Assembly: GCA_022605405.1 (NCBI GenBank)
Contig: JABYQQ010000005.1
Span: forward strand, 744,001-808,000
Length of the DNA: 64,000 nt
DNA from: Earliella scabrosa
Taxonomy: Eukaryota > Basidiomycota > Agaricomycetes > Polyporales > Polyporaceae
Direction: 5' to 3'
In this document: piece by piece, positions 1-11,365 of the stretch
How the letters are laid out: each line of letters opens with the position of its first letter
How positions within the stretch are numbered: the first letter of the stretch is position 1
The notes under the pieces: generated by a model
The model's database searches: none
The model's input: only the letters and a program-made list of their open reading frames with translations
What the model was told of the DNA's origin: nothing
Translations under genes and position numbers: made by a program

Positions 1-154
1 AGTCTCCTCCGCACCGCATCTCGTCGTCCTCGGTGGTCTCCTTTAATTGACCTGATCACTCTTCTGCGCTACCGCCGCCATTCCCTCACTTCAAGACTGG
101 ACTCTGTGGGCGGGAGTCTCTCTCTGCCTGCTCATACTCAGCCTCGCATACAAC
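1..154. other. 5' flank of the haspin gene
   Basis: This is the window edge plus the leader of the kinase gene that begins at 155. Nothing else can be supported in it. Confidence 0.4.
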
Positions 155-2756
155 ATGCTGGGCACCCGCACCAAGCAAGTCTTTGCATACGGACGCCGTG
201 GACACCGAGTTGTCAACGTCTACGACGACTATGACCAGAAGACATCCAAACATGCCGACCAGAATCACGCTAAGCCCGAGAACGGCACCCTGCATTCCTC
301 ATCCGCACTGTCCGCGTCCGCGAAAGACTCTACGTTCAAATCGGCCAAGTCGTCTCTCACGCACGACGTTTCTCCCGTTTGCGCCAAGAAGCCGGTCGCG
401 AAGAAGTCCCCCAAAGTGGTGAAGGTTGGCAAGGTCGGAGCCATGAAGCCCATGCATCGTCTTCCACTCGCCTCCATCGCTCCCAACGCCCCCTCATCCC
501 CCGCCGTCCCTCCTCCCATGCGTCCCAAGCGCCGACAGCCAGCTGTCAAGGCCTCCCCTCTGTCACCAAGCTCTCCTATTGTTAGCGTGGACATCGTCGT
601 CCTCGACTCGCAAGGTCGGAGGGTCAGCCAGGAGCATAGGATATCTCGTGCGGACGTACAAGCAAATGTCCTCGCTTCGGCCTCTTCCAAGGCTGCCGCG
701 AAGCGTGCTCCAAGAAAGAAGGCTGTGAAGAAGGCAGAGGCAGAGGTTGTCGTGGTGAGCTCAGACTCCGAGGACGACGTGCCGCTTGCTCGTCCAAAAC
801 GGCGCGCCACAACCAGAGCGAAACCCATCGTCATTTCAGACGACGAGTCAAACTCTGAAAGTGACTACAATCCTATCAAGGATGCGGACACATCTGTTGA
901 AGAGGTCACCCTCACCACTACGCCTCGCATACGTCGTGGAATGCAACGAGCGCGTTCCAACGTGGTCGTGTCCCCGTCTCCAACTCCGTCATTATCTCCG
1001 CCGTCGACACCACCCACCAGCCCTCCTGTCACGCCCGCACCGAACGTCGCGCAACCTATCAAATCAACCGTTGCACCAGCACTGCCCATACCCCTCAGCC
1101 GCAATCACACACTACCTCCCCAGCTTGCACGACCACACACTCTCGCACCGTTTGCATCGCTTCCTGATCTCGATGATGAGGCCGGCCCTAGTCGCTCAAA
1201 GCCTCGCAGGCTCACACCTATACGGGCACGCCCAGGTCGCGCCATTTTCCCTGCACCGCCCTCTCCTCCCTCCCCTACCACACCCTCCGAGGTAGACTTG
1301 GATGTAACGTTCGACTTCGCCCAGCTAGCCCTCTCCCCACGCGCTCTCGCCGAGGTGGAGGCACTCGAGGCAGCAATTGCCCCGCCTGTCCCGAAATACG
1401 TCCGTCCGCTGTTGGACGAGTGCGGCCAGCAGACTCCACATGAGTTTTCCGCGTTCATCGAGATGTTCCCGCACGACCCGGTTGTGCGCCGCCAGGACGC
1501 CTCCGGCCCACCAACATTCCAGAAGATCGGAGAGGCGAGCTTCTCGGAGGTGTTCGGCATTGGGAACGTCGTGTTGAAGATTATACCGCTACGGGACGAA
1601 GAGCGTGGCGGGGTGGTTGCACTTGACGTGGACGGTCCTGCACCGAGTGACGCGAAGGACGTGTTGAAGGAGATCATCGTGACGAGACTCATGGGTGATT
1701 GCATGTCTGGATTCGTCGAGCTGCTGAAGACCTATGTTGTCCGCGGCAAGTACCCGTCCTTGCTGCTGGACCTCTGGGACGAGTATGATGAACGGAAAGG
1801 GAGCGAGAGCGTCCGACCAGGTACGTTTGTGCCCATCGTGGACCTTCTCTGACTGACTGAGATGGGCCTTTCCAGACACCTTCACCGTTTCGCAACTATA
1901 TGCGATCATCGTGCTACCCAACGGAGGTCCAGACTTGGAGGCCTACACCTTCAACACGCCCTCCAAGACTGGTTGGAGACAAGCGTGCAGCATTTTCTGG
2001 CAAGTGACGCGCACTCTCGCTGAAGCCGAGGGCATGGTCAGCTTCGAGGTGCGCATACACCCACCATCTGTCAGTAAAACCAACGTCTGAACTGGTTCTC
2101 CATAGCATCGCGACCTCCATTGGGGCCAGATCCTGGTGAAGGACGTGCCCGCCAAGAGCGCGGCGCGGCGCAAGACACGTATGTCGATGGACGACCCTGA
2201 CCATGGCGTGCTCGTGACGATCATCGACCTCGGGCTCGCGCGCATGGATGCGCACGACGGGACGGCAGCGGGCGTGCACTGGACGCCGTTCGACGAGGAG
2301 GTGTTCGAGGGCGAGGGCGACTATCAGTTCGACGTCTACCGGATGATGCGCACGCACAATGGCGACGCATGGGCCGAGTTCCGCCCGCTGACGAACGTCA
2401 TGGTGAGTCCCTCGCACCTTCGCTTCCTCGTCATTACGCATGCTCATCACTCATCGTGTGTGCAGTGGCTGCACTACCTCGTGCTGAAGCTCATGCAGTC
2501 GAAGCGCCTCCGTCCGCCCGCTGTGGCGCGGAAGAGCACGGTGGCGCAGCCTGCCGCGTGTTTTAGCGAGCGCGAGTGCTACGAGTGCCTCAAGGAGGTC
2601 GAAAGCGTGCTTGCGCAATGCCTGGCTGGCCTCAAGGCGCCAAAGGCGCCCAAGCGAGGCAGACCCCCGAAGACGAGCAAGGCGAAGGACGTCGTGGGCC
2701 CGAAGAGCGCAAAAGAGCTATTCGCGTTGGCGACGTCGAGAGGCTGGGTGCTGTAG
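155..2756 (+). CDS. haspin: Haspin-like serine/threonine protein kinase
   Basis: Probable haspin kinase, a family known for phosphorylating histone H3 Thr3 in mitosis. Four exons (155-1820, 1876-2048, 2106-2402, 2466-2756) splice in phase to 808 residues. Residues 1 to about 440 are disordered, basic and Ser/Pro-rich, with acidic SDSED patches and a likely nuclear role. The kinase domain starts near residue 455 with a glycine-loop-like FQKIGEASFSEVFG and a VVLKI lysine strand. The catalytic loop HRDLHWGQIL (about 613) is haspin-type, and the later GDYQFDVYRMM segment matches the family's C-lobe. The usual DFG position reads IIDLGLAR, whereas haspins normally show DYT. The C-terminus is Lys/Pro-rich and AT-hook-like (KRGRPPK). 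The start is the first in-frame ATG after a short leader. Family assignment is strong; substrate is inferred. Confidence 0.9.
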
Positions 2757-3381
2757 GCGTGCATCTGGCTCCTGGACGCTCAAGGACGATGTCTATGTAT
2801 GTGTATACCAGATGTAGACCAGATGTATACCCGATGTTGTTGGTTCCCTGCCTCCTCCGTATCGTGGCGCGCCTTCGTTATGGATCACAAACGGAGTAGG
2901 ATGTCATTAGATAGTCGATGATACAGCTACATGTGTGAGCGAGGCATTCCTGGGAAGACGGGAGTGTTAGCTAGCAATGTGGAGAGTGCGACTGTTCGAC
3001 TGTACGAGTGCTAGCTATGACAACGATGGAAGATGGACAGACAGGTGGACAACAGTGAGCGACAGCGACGGACTGGGTGTTGGGGTACGGGATACAGAAC
3101 AGAGAGGTCGTGAGTCATGTTGTGGGGAACGAAAGATAAACAAATAAGATAGCGTCGCGCCAGTAGGTGCGGCGGGGTGCATACATCCACATGCACACAG
3201 GTATACCGTATATCACCGAAACCATAGATACCCCACCCGTGTTCGGCGAAGAGACCTCGCCGACGGCGACGACGACAGGCAGTACGGAAGGAAAAAGGAG
3301 GCTCTCTCAGCCGCGCCGAGCGAGACTGGGGCAACCACCGCCAACGCGTGCCTGTACGGGAGTCAAGGGAGGGAGGTGAGG
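2757..3381. other. Convergent intergenic stretch
   Basis: 3' flanks of the haspin gene and of the opposite-strand gene ending at 3382. Only short, unconvincing open frames; nothing recognisable. Confidence 0.4.
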
Positions 3382-4735
3382 CTACCTGTTCTCCTTCAGC
3401 TTGACATCAGCCCTCGGCCTTCGGCCTCTGCCCGAGGGTACAGGTACAGGCAACGGCAGCGGCGGGGTGACCTTGCGCTTCTTGGACGGCGGCGGTGCCC
3501 TCACCTTGTCGGCCGCATGACTCGACGCCCGTGTACGGCTCGTCGCGCGCGCCGGGGGAGGCGGCTTCACGCCGCGCTGGCGCAGATCGTATCGCGGCGC
3601 TGGCGCCTCCTGCAGGGGCACGGATGGTGGGGACGTGCGTTTGCGCGCGCTGCGGCGGGTTGGGGAGCGCGAGCCTGAGGAGGGGCGGGGCCTGGTGGGA
3701 CTGGGGGCGGCCGGGGAGCGTGTGTAGGCACGGAATTCGGGTGGAGGTGGAAGTTGAGGTCGTGCGTGTTGAGTGCGGGGAGGACGGGATGGTGAGCCGG
3801 CGGGCGAGGAGAAATCGGGCTGGGGCTGGGAGCGCTCTGGGGAGAAGCCGAGCTGGGAGAGTGTGACGGCCTCTTCGACATCTGGGAGCTGTGGAAGGAC
3901 GGACTCGAGTTGGGAGGCGGGGAGCGCGCTGGTGTTCTGGACGGGCCATTGTATCGAGCCGTTTGGGGTGACGAGGGGTGTGTCGATCCAGGATTCTGTC
4001 TCCTGCGACTCGCCATTGATGCTCGGCTGGGATTGTGGGATGGTGTCGATTGGACTGAGGGAGCGCATCGGGGACTTGCGGAGGTATCGTTGTGGGGTTG
4101 CCGGACATAGTGCGCCGTTATGGCGGGGCCGTGGCGAGTCGAGGCCTCGCGTAGAGGGCTGGGTGAACACTTGTGCTCGTGTGTTGATGCCTTGTGATTG
4201 AGAGACTTCATCCGCGGGCTCGGTGAGTGTCCGACCCAGAGCGGTTGACTTCTTCCGGTAACGATACACATGGCTCACGCCGTTGCTGTTGGAGTCGATG
4301 TAGAACGTGCGGCTTATGTTGGGATCTTCCTCGTCGCTTTCCTCGCCGTTGTCGCGGCCTTCCAGCATGTCGCGTGCCCGTTTCAGCGTACGCGGCCGTG
4401 GCTGGACTTGGACCGAGAACCGTGGTACGGTGGTGACGGGCGGCAAGATGTTTTCGTACGCGAAGTCGCGGACTTTGATACCCTCGGTGGTTAGCGCTGT
4501 CACCAGGTCGTTGACATTGTGGTCTGGTTCGGGTGGCTGAGGATGTTGCGATGCCGGTATGTATGGTGATGGTTCACGGTTCTTAGAAAGAGAGGTCTTA
4601 GGGCACCAGAACATGCGCTATACATTATACGTCACTCACGATCGGACTTGATGGCACACCATTGCTTGGGCACGCATAGTATTGGGATTGCGAAGAGCCG
4701 GCTGGAGGATCAGACGGTTGACTTGCAGCACACAT
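3382..4735 (-). CDS. Hypothetical disordered Ser/Pro/Arg-rich protein
   Basis: I do not recognise this protein. The main exon (3382-4581) is one long open frame. A first exon (4640-4735) joins it in phase through a 57-nt intron with a GTGAGT donor, a CCCTAAG branch-like site and a TCTAAG acceptor, giving 431 residues from ATG 4735. An alternative start inside the intron (ATG 4614) would give 410 residues without splicing. Residues about 50-100 hold the only sequence that looks conserved (a segment with NDLVTALTTEGIKVRDFAYE followed by LPPVTTVPRF). The rest is disordered, with many SP/TP dipeptides and a C-terminal basic PPPSKKRKV-type nuclear localisation motif, so a nuclear location is inferred. 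No catalytic motif is visible. Confidence 0.65.
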
Positions 4736-5759
4736 CTGGGGCACTAGGCCACGGAAGGCTTGAGGTTGATATTGGTGCGGTTCGGTTGAGGGAGGAGCTG
4801 GGCAGGTGAACCGCGCCACACGGACTTCTTCGGCGTGGCCGGATGAAAACACTGCAGGGTCGCGACGGCAGACTAATATGGAGTTGTGATCTGGTCGATT
4901 ACGACGAGGTCGAGCGTCCGCCAACGTTGCTGGGCAGGAACGGCTGCGACGACGGAGAGCCGCGGGAGGAGAGATGCTCGTCGTCGCGGTGCAAGCGGGA
5001 AAGGCGTGCTGGAGGGTTGTTATGTGCTCTTCAGAGGCGCACAAGCTGCGTGCCACGGATTCGAACCGCCCCTCCACGAGTCACTTCGCCTTTTTCTGGA
5101 AATCAGGCGCCCGCCTGTGACGCTCCTCCCGTCACATGTCTTCCGCGCGCTTGGTTCACTGCCACTGCCTCCTCACGCGTCCCGCCCATGCTCGGAGGAC
5201 CGCTCACCCATCCTTTCGCGAGGCACGCCGACAAATTCTTATCAATCGCTCATCTAGGGACATGTTGGCGAACACAGGCTGACCTAACAATGGTCGTCGG
5301 CACGAAGATATCTCACCCGGCAGGGCGGGAACAGTGATGTATGGATAGGTAACTTGAGCTGGAACTTGTAGGTCGTATTCGAACATGCAGTGACAATGCG
5401 AAGTCTTGTCTAGGTCTGTACCACCAGAGCGTATCGGAGAGACCAAGACTCGTTGTTCTCTCCATTTCTGCTGTCAAATGCAAAATGCCAAGCCCGCCTT
5501 CACGCCATCCTTTGAGCGCGAGGCTTGATTTGCGCCCATCAACCTACAGGACCAACCAAATGCTTCTATGCAGTGTTGCACGACCCATCCGAAACCATTT
5601 CGGTCTTCGGCGTACCCGGACATCACCGCTTCTGCTACCCGCACGCCGCCCTCAAGAAGGCCGCACGGACAAAGGCCGACCTGTTTTGCCCTTTCTCTTC
5701 TTCTCTCCTTCTTGCCCCTCTTGCTCTTCCCCTTCTTCTCTCTTCATTTCTTGGTCCTC
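4736..5759. other. Intergenic region between divergent genes
   Basis: Shared upstream region of the minus-strand hypothetical gene and the plus-strand membrane-protein gene. An open frame continues on the minus strand from 4736 to 5077 but has no ATG at its head, so it is probably leader sequence. No other gene is visible. Confidence 0.4.
5695..5758 (+). promoter_or_regulatory. Pyrimidine-rich leader
   Basis: A run made almost only of C and T, with repeated TTCTCTCC and CCTCTTG pieces, lies directly before the ATG at 5760. Such CT blocks are common just upstream of transcription starts in filamentous basidiomycetes. Read as protein it would encode a leucine-rich hydrophobic stretch, but that is more likely a consequence of the composition than a signal peptide. 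Confidence 0.5.
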
Positions 5760-7033
5760 ATGTCTGGCCGGCAGGGCTTCTTCATAGTCGATGACAACGA
5801 CTCCCGGGTCATTGACTATTCAGAGACTCCCACAGTGTGGTTCCCCTCATTTACTGGCAGTCCCGATGATGCATATCAGGGTACCATCACAAGCGGACTG
5901 GCAGGTGCCAAAGCGACTATGAAGTTTAAGGGTACGTTATGTGCCATACTATAGGGGATGAATTTTGACTGTGTTATCAAGGTACTGCTATCGGAATAGT
6001 CGGTTTCGCCACCACAGTGCCGGACGTTGAACCACCTGCCGCGCTTTTCTCAGTCGACGGCAGAGCCATCCAGACCGTGACGGCTCCCAACAACGGCAGC
6101 GATACCTTCCAATTCCCCTGGTTTGCGTTCGAACAACTCGATGGCTCCCAAGATCACACAGTCCAGATCGAGGTTCTCAATGCTACCGAGACATACCCCT
6201 TCGTCTTGGATTACATGATCTACCTGCCCCCCGACGGCTCCACCCCAACCACCGGCGTGTCCATCGTGACCACATTCCTCCCCCCGACTGGCACTCCTAC
6301 CGCCGCGAGCGCGTCTCAAGGGTCATCTTCCGGCGTCCCTGTTGGTGCAATCGTGGGAGGTGTAGTGGGCGGCGTTGCAGTCATCGTGGCTGCCGCCATC
6401 GCAATCTGGCTCCTGTGCTTCCGGCGGCGGAGGTCGAATGGCCAGCCGTATTTCTACGCGTCTTCTGCCAAAGCAGCTGATCTTCTCGAATCGGAACAGG
6501 GTTCGTTGCTCCATCAGCCCCCTCCTCTCTATGCCGACCTAACCCCCGCTGAACTCGCAGAGGTCAAGCCTACGCCTTTCGACCCCCCGCGCCCGCAATC
6601 GTACGCCGCAAGCTCTGTGCTCGGCCCTGGCTCGGCACACCAGCCCGCTCCGCAAACTGCGCACTCCGCGTACAGTGGGCCGTCGCAGTACAACCCACCC
6701 TCTGGGCTCGGATACTCTACCCACACCCCGTCGGAGGCACCCGTCAGCGACTACAGCTCGAATGCAGGCGGGCCGTCGCACACCCCGTCTCTCGTCCTCG
6801 CGTCCGGCAGCATACCGCGCGTGACCGCCAGCCCGAACCAAACCCGGAGCAAGGCGGCGGAGGCCGGTCTGCTGTCCGTGCCACAGGACGCGACGTACCA
6901 CGCGGATTCGGGCGTCCGCTTCGATGCGAACGGGCAGCCCATCACGGCGTCGGGCTCCTCGTCGTCCTCGCCGGCGAATGTACTCGCTCCACCGGAACTT
7001 GCGGACGTCCCGCCGTCATACTCTGCGACTTGA
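5760..7033 (+). CDS. Single-pass membrane protein with beta-sandwich-type ectodomain (paralogue A)
   Basis: Two exons (5760-5931, 5982-7033) give 407 residues. Residues 1-150 look like the agaricomycete ectodomain often predicted as a galactose-binding-like beta-sandwich: FIVDDNDS near the N-terminus, a TMKFKGTAIGI strand across the splice site, and YPFVLDYMIYLPP at the end. One transmembrane helix lies at about 178-203 (a Gly/Val/Ala-rich stretch ending WLLCF), followed by a stop-transfer RRRR and a long Ser/Pro cytoplasmic tail. No cleavable signal peptide is evident from the chosen start; an ATG at 5568 would add a hydrophobic leader but is thought less likely. Function is unknown. The next gene is a paralogue, and a broken relative lies at 13296-13681. 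Confidence 0.8.
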
Positions 7034-7610
7034 GGAAGGGTGAAAGGGCTTGATAGATGCGTCATGACTGGAGAGGGGGAAGACTTTGACGAGAGGGCAA
7101 GGGGTTCCCGCTGGGCGGCCGTCACTATGTATTGGGGGTTGGTCAGGATGTCTCTTAGTGTACTATCGCTCATGGAAGCAGGTAATCGTATACTGATGAT
7201 GTGCTCGCAATGCGAGCAACCCCGGTACCTTCATTGGGGTTAACGATACGGTTGTTCGCTCGACTCCTTAGAAACAAGCATTCAACGTCAACCCTCAGCA
7301 AGCAACGATCAACCGTGCACACTGGGTTGTATTTCGTAGCACGCCATGCCACTGCTATGTAGTGGTACTCCGAGCATGTCGGAGGTGTGCAAGGCCAAAG
7401 TTGGCGCCCGGCATGCAGAATCCGCGCGCCCAAGTTGTGATGGACGTTTTGTCTCGAGCGTCCACCTCTGGCTACCGAATGCGCCCCTGTAACGCCGCCA
7501 TGCAACCGCCCTCTTCCTCTCAGGCTTGTCGTCATCGGCACACCAGTTGGGTACGGAGCTCGTCGCGTACCGCGCGCACCGCCTAGGAATCCCAGCGCGA
7601 ACTGCCCACT
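7034..7610. other. Spacer between the two membrane-protein paralogues
   Basis: 3' flank of the first paralogue and leader of the second. It holds the small inverted repeat at 7202-7218; no gene seen. Confidence 0.4.
7202..7218. repeat. Short perfect inverted repeat
   Basis: Two 7-base arms (TGCTCGC / GCGAGCA) flank a 3-base loop about 170 bases after the stop of the upstream gene, followed by a CCCC...GGGG pair at about 7221-7240. It could fold as a hairpin in the transcript 3' end. Function is unproven. Confidence 0.45.
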
Positions 7611-8900
7611 ATGGCGGACGTCAACGTGGATAGCGCGAACACGACCGCAATCGATTTCGACTCGTACGGGAGCTCTGCGTGGGCGTTGGTGCAGACGGGC
7701 AACAACGGAGCCATCTACGCCCAGACGTTGACGAGGATAGAGTCGGAGGGCGGCGCGGTGTTTCGAATTCATGGTGCGTGCTGTTTGTCAGTCTGTGCCA
7801 AACCTTTTGAACTGAGCTATGAGCGTACGGCGCCGTACGCGACCCGCACGCATAGGCACGAACGTGAGGGTATATGGCACGCTCACTGTACCGACCGAGA
7901 TCGGCGCGACGGTGATGTCCACGTACACAATCGACAGCGACGACGCAACGCCCTTCTCGTCTGCTAATGTCCCGAGCTCGCTCATCAGGGAGGTCGACGG
8001 GCAGCTGTTCTTTGACTCTGGGACTCTGTCCGACGACAACCACGTTCTGGTGATCAACGTGACGAGAGCGAGCAATGGCGCGCCGTACCTGCTCGACTAC
8101 ATTCGGTACACTGCAACCACGCTGCCCGAACCTTCGTCCTCATCTTCACCACCTGCTGGCCCAACAGGCACCGTGCCTCCTTCACCAGGCGGTTCTTCGA
8201 AGAGCAACGTCGGCCCGATTGTGGGCGGGGTTGTAGGCGGGGTCGTTGGCCTTCTCTTGATCGCGCTCGGGGTGTTCCTCTTCTTCCGGTACTTCCGGCA
8301 CCGTCTCTCGCTCGCAGGAAGGCAGAAAGGCGGGAAAGGTGCGTCTTCAAACTCAATCCCTCTTCCTCTCCTTCCCTTCCTCCCCGGACGCACGAGCTAA
8401 TCTCACGCCCCGCAGACCTCGTCGAAGACCTGGTGGAAGAAGACCCAAAGTCCGATGTTGCCCCGTCTGCCTCACTGGGGGGTTCGGGCTCCGCCGCTCC
8501 CTTCACTCGCCATTCTGCCTTCTCCGGCTCCCTCGGGCCTCCCTCCGCGCCCTACCCATCCTCCGCGCCCTACCCATCCTCCGCGCCATCGACGATCGCC
8601 CCGGACGACTCCGCCTCCCAGGTCGCAGGGCGCCTCTATGCCGCCGAACTCGCCCGACAACAGCACGCGTCTGGTCCCATCGCACATGCGCACGCCTCGG
8701 GCTCAAGTAGCGGGCGAGAAGGGAGGTCGGACCGGAAGGGACCCACCGTCCCGCCTGCAGTGCCTGAGGATCCCGAACCGGAAGCGGTTCAGCACCAGGA
8801 CTCGGGGCTCCGCTTCAGGGATGGCGCGGTGCTTCCTTCGGCTAGTTTGCTCGAGAGTGGTTCGGGCGAGCGGCCGCCCGACTACGACGCAGCGCCGTGA
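7611..8900 (+). CDS. Single-pass membrane protein with beta-sandwich-type ectodomain (paralogue B)
   Basis: Three exons (7611-7773, 7856-8338, 8416-8900) splice in phase to 376 residues. The ectodomain (about 1-140) has the same plan as the preceding gene, including a splice junction after a HG/KG position that begins the GTNVRVYGTL strand and a terminal YLLDYIRY. A Ser/Pro/Gly linker leads to one transmembrane helix near 172-197 (VGPIVGGVVGGVVGLLLIAL-like) and then RYFRHR. The cytosolic tail is Ser/Pro-rich with a short tandem repeat and ends in PPDYDAAP. Paralogue A ends in a similar PPSYSAT, which suggests a shared C-terminal PPxY-like motif; whether it binds WW domains is inference. A tandem duplication with A followed by strong divergence is likely. 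Confidence 0.82.
8545..8590 (+). repeat. 18-nt tandem repeat within coding sequence
   Basis: About 2.5 copies of an 18-base unit (TCCGCGCCCTACCCATCC) encode repeated SAPYPS in the cytoplasmic tail of the membrane protein. The unit is a multiple of three, so copy number can vary without breaking the frame. Confidence 0.8.
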
Positions 8901-11365
8901 AGTCCGCCGGTTTGGGTCGGGGTTTTGTTTCGCTGAGTACTGGGTTTACTGAATCGGGGACGTTCCTTGGGCTGAGGCTGGGGAGGAGTCTGCGAATTGA
9001 TGAGGTTATTCAGTCGCATCGCTCTGTGGTTCGGCCTGCGAAGCCCGGACGATTCTGGGTCTACGTCGATCTATTTTTTCCGTACAATACATGCTAGAGT
9101 AGTAACTGGCCGTTAATCTACCGTGGGGGCGTTCCACTTATGCCTAGAGGGGTTTGCGCAGTCGTGGCACTGGCCCATTCAATGTCTGTGAAACATCCAT
9201 GCAAGCTCTCGGCATTTACCTCCTACACAGTCATTGAAGACGAAGATTGTGCGGTCTTACCGCCGTGAAGCTCTCGACGACGTCAGTGGCTGTACTTCCG
9301 ACGCCTCACTGTTTCGCCACAAAGGGTCAACGATAGCAAGGGTTCACTGAGCCACGCCGCTAGTCAGCGATCCAAACTTTGAAAGAGATGTCGGGCGGAC
9401 CTACTTTCAAAGCATGCTAGCCGGACGACTCGGAGGGAGAAGAGGCGCGGATTTCGAGCCGGGCAGTCCATTCAGCCTTGCCGTCTTGAGATTCTTGGGA
9501 GGTCGCGAAGAACAACGTTATGCGTGGTTCCATCTTACTATTCCTGGCCACGATCAGTGGTCAGGTCTCAGGATGGGTAATGCGGGATCTTTGAATCAGA
9601 TTTGGCAGTCTAACCTGACATGGTTATTCAACGCCAAACGTACGGGCCATGTTGCGCAGTTTACACAGCGTTCGAGGGCCTTCACAATCCTTCACTGTAC
9701 AGCTACATGGTGACGGGGTAGAACTGCGTCGCGAACTCAGATAATTGTGAACTTGCAGAATGTGACTCGATTGAATCATGACCAGGTGCGTCATCAGCTC
9801 AGATCAAATCCTTGACTACCGCAGTAAGTACTGCCACTGCTCTTCAAGTTGAGATGATCGGCACGATCAAATCTGAATGACCCATGGTGGGCACAGAGAC
9901 TCGACTCTCTCTCGGGAGGAAGAGCTGAGGCTATGCACTTATGCCTAGATCCACTAGTACTGTGGGCTTCGCACTTGTCCACCCGATCACGAGCAATTCG
10001 TGTTCATCTCGGACTGGACCAGTTTGTGCGCAAGATGTCGTGGTCAGGTCTGCCCGGAGGGCTATGGCTATCCTCATGCACGCCATATATCCATAAATAG
10101 GGCCCTCGGCAGCTATCCGGGCGCACGCGGGTGTGGTTTACGCCCTACGCATTCCTGGCAAGGGGATGAGCAGAGGGAGACATATCGGGTAGAATGGCGG
10201 GAGACGGACCTTGTATTCTAGGTTCAGGTCGTCCCGTCTACGCGGCTGCAAGTGGAGCTGGACACGGCCCATCTATCCGGGCTTCAGGACATTCGCGCTT
10301 GGGCTCAGCGCGCTGCGCCGTCTACTGCGGATGGAGACAATGGACGAACTCAATGCTTGTGAGAATACCGTTCGTCCGGTACGCATAGACGTATTCCCTG
10401 CGCATGCGTGAACCTAGGAGAGGTGTATTGAATTCGTGGCAGACCTTGTAGCGGGCGAGTTGAGCAACCCCGATATGGCATTAGCGGGGTTCTCATCATG
10501 CACAGGCACTGCGCCGGGAAGGATCTGGCTTGCTTCTCGTCTATGTCGGTTCTACGTCTCAAGTGCATTCGCGGAATGCTGTGCGACTTGCATCGTCATA
10601 AGTGACGACTGTCGAAGTAGTATCAGTCTGAGCTAGAATACCGTTAACGCGGCGTTGCCTTATGCTCATGTAGCAGGCTGCACTGGCAGGACAGGCCAGT
10701 CGGGAAGAGGTCGTGTCGCAATCTTCTTTTGCGGTATGCAGATCAAAGTGAAGGATCGAGCTGATGAAAGATGATATAGCTATGAAAGAGCACACTCACT
10801 CGTTCCGTTCAGACCATGGCAGGCCCCTGTATGAGTACTTACCTGTGCCAGATGTGGCAGAACCTCTGCCGTGTGAGTACTCGTTGAGGTAGATGGATAG
10901 TTTGCGTGCCTTCTGTCACAAGAGGACTGTGTGTGCGTTTGTCTGAAGGAAGTGGTCACAACATGGCATTGGAAGGGGTTTGAGGATGCCAGGCCCGGGA
11001 GCCGCTCCGACCCGGCGCGATGAAGTCATGAACGCGATCGGCACACGCGACGCGACGCGCTGCCTATGCACGGCATTCACCGAAGACCGCCACACATCCG
11101 TCGAGGTCTTTCTGGCGTTCCACATCCTCAAGCTCGCCTGTCTCCTTGCTTCTTCACTGTTGTTCACGGCATTCTCTGCTATCCTCGAGGCTTCATTCAC
11201 TGGTTGTTGGTGTTGGATGCATGCGGTTGGGCGGATGATCTGAGTGCGGCATAACCTGGTATGTCAACGTTCATACACCCGGCTGGATAGCATAGACAAC
11301 TAACCGGACGCACAAGAATCCCAATTCACCTCCTTCTCTGCTGTCCGAAAACTCTGGTTTTCTTC
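8901..11365. other. Gene-empty tract of 2.5 kb
   Basis: No gene can be supported. Open frames are short on both strands, codon use is unlike the neighbours, and no splice-linked chain resembling a family was found. Between 10211 and 10411 a short plus-strand frame contains a protein-like stretch (ALRRLLRMETMDELN), which may be a remnant. No terminal repeats or transposase motifs were seen. Confidence 0.4.

Noticed and set aside
1105..1704. Minus-strand frame of 199 codons
   Set aside because: Antisense shadow of the disordered part of the haspin gene.
5040..5085. tRNA T-arm-like sequence (GGTTCGAATCC on the minus strand)
   Set aside because: The T-stem has a mismatch, and no matching acceptor stem, D-arm or anticodon arm lies at the right distance.
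9138..9951. 14-base direct repeat CACTTATGCCTAGA at about 9136 and 9936
   Set aside because: A match of this length is expected several times by chance in 64 kb; no element ends or target duplications accompany it.
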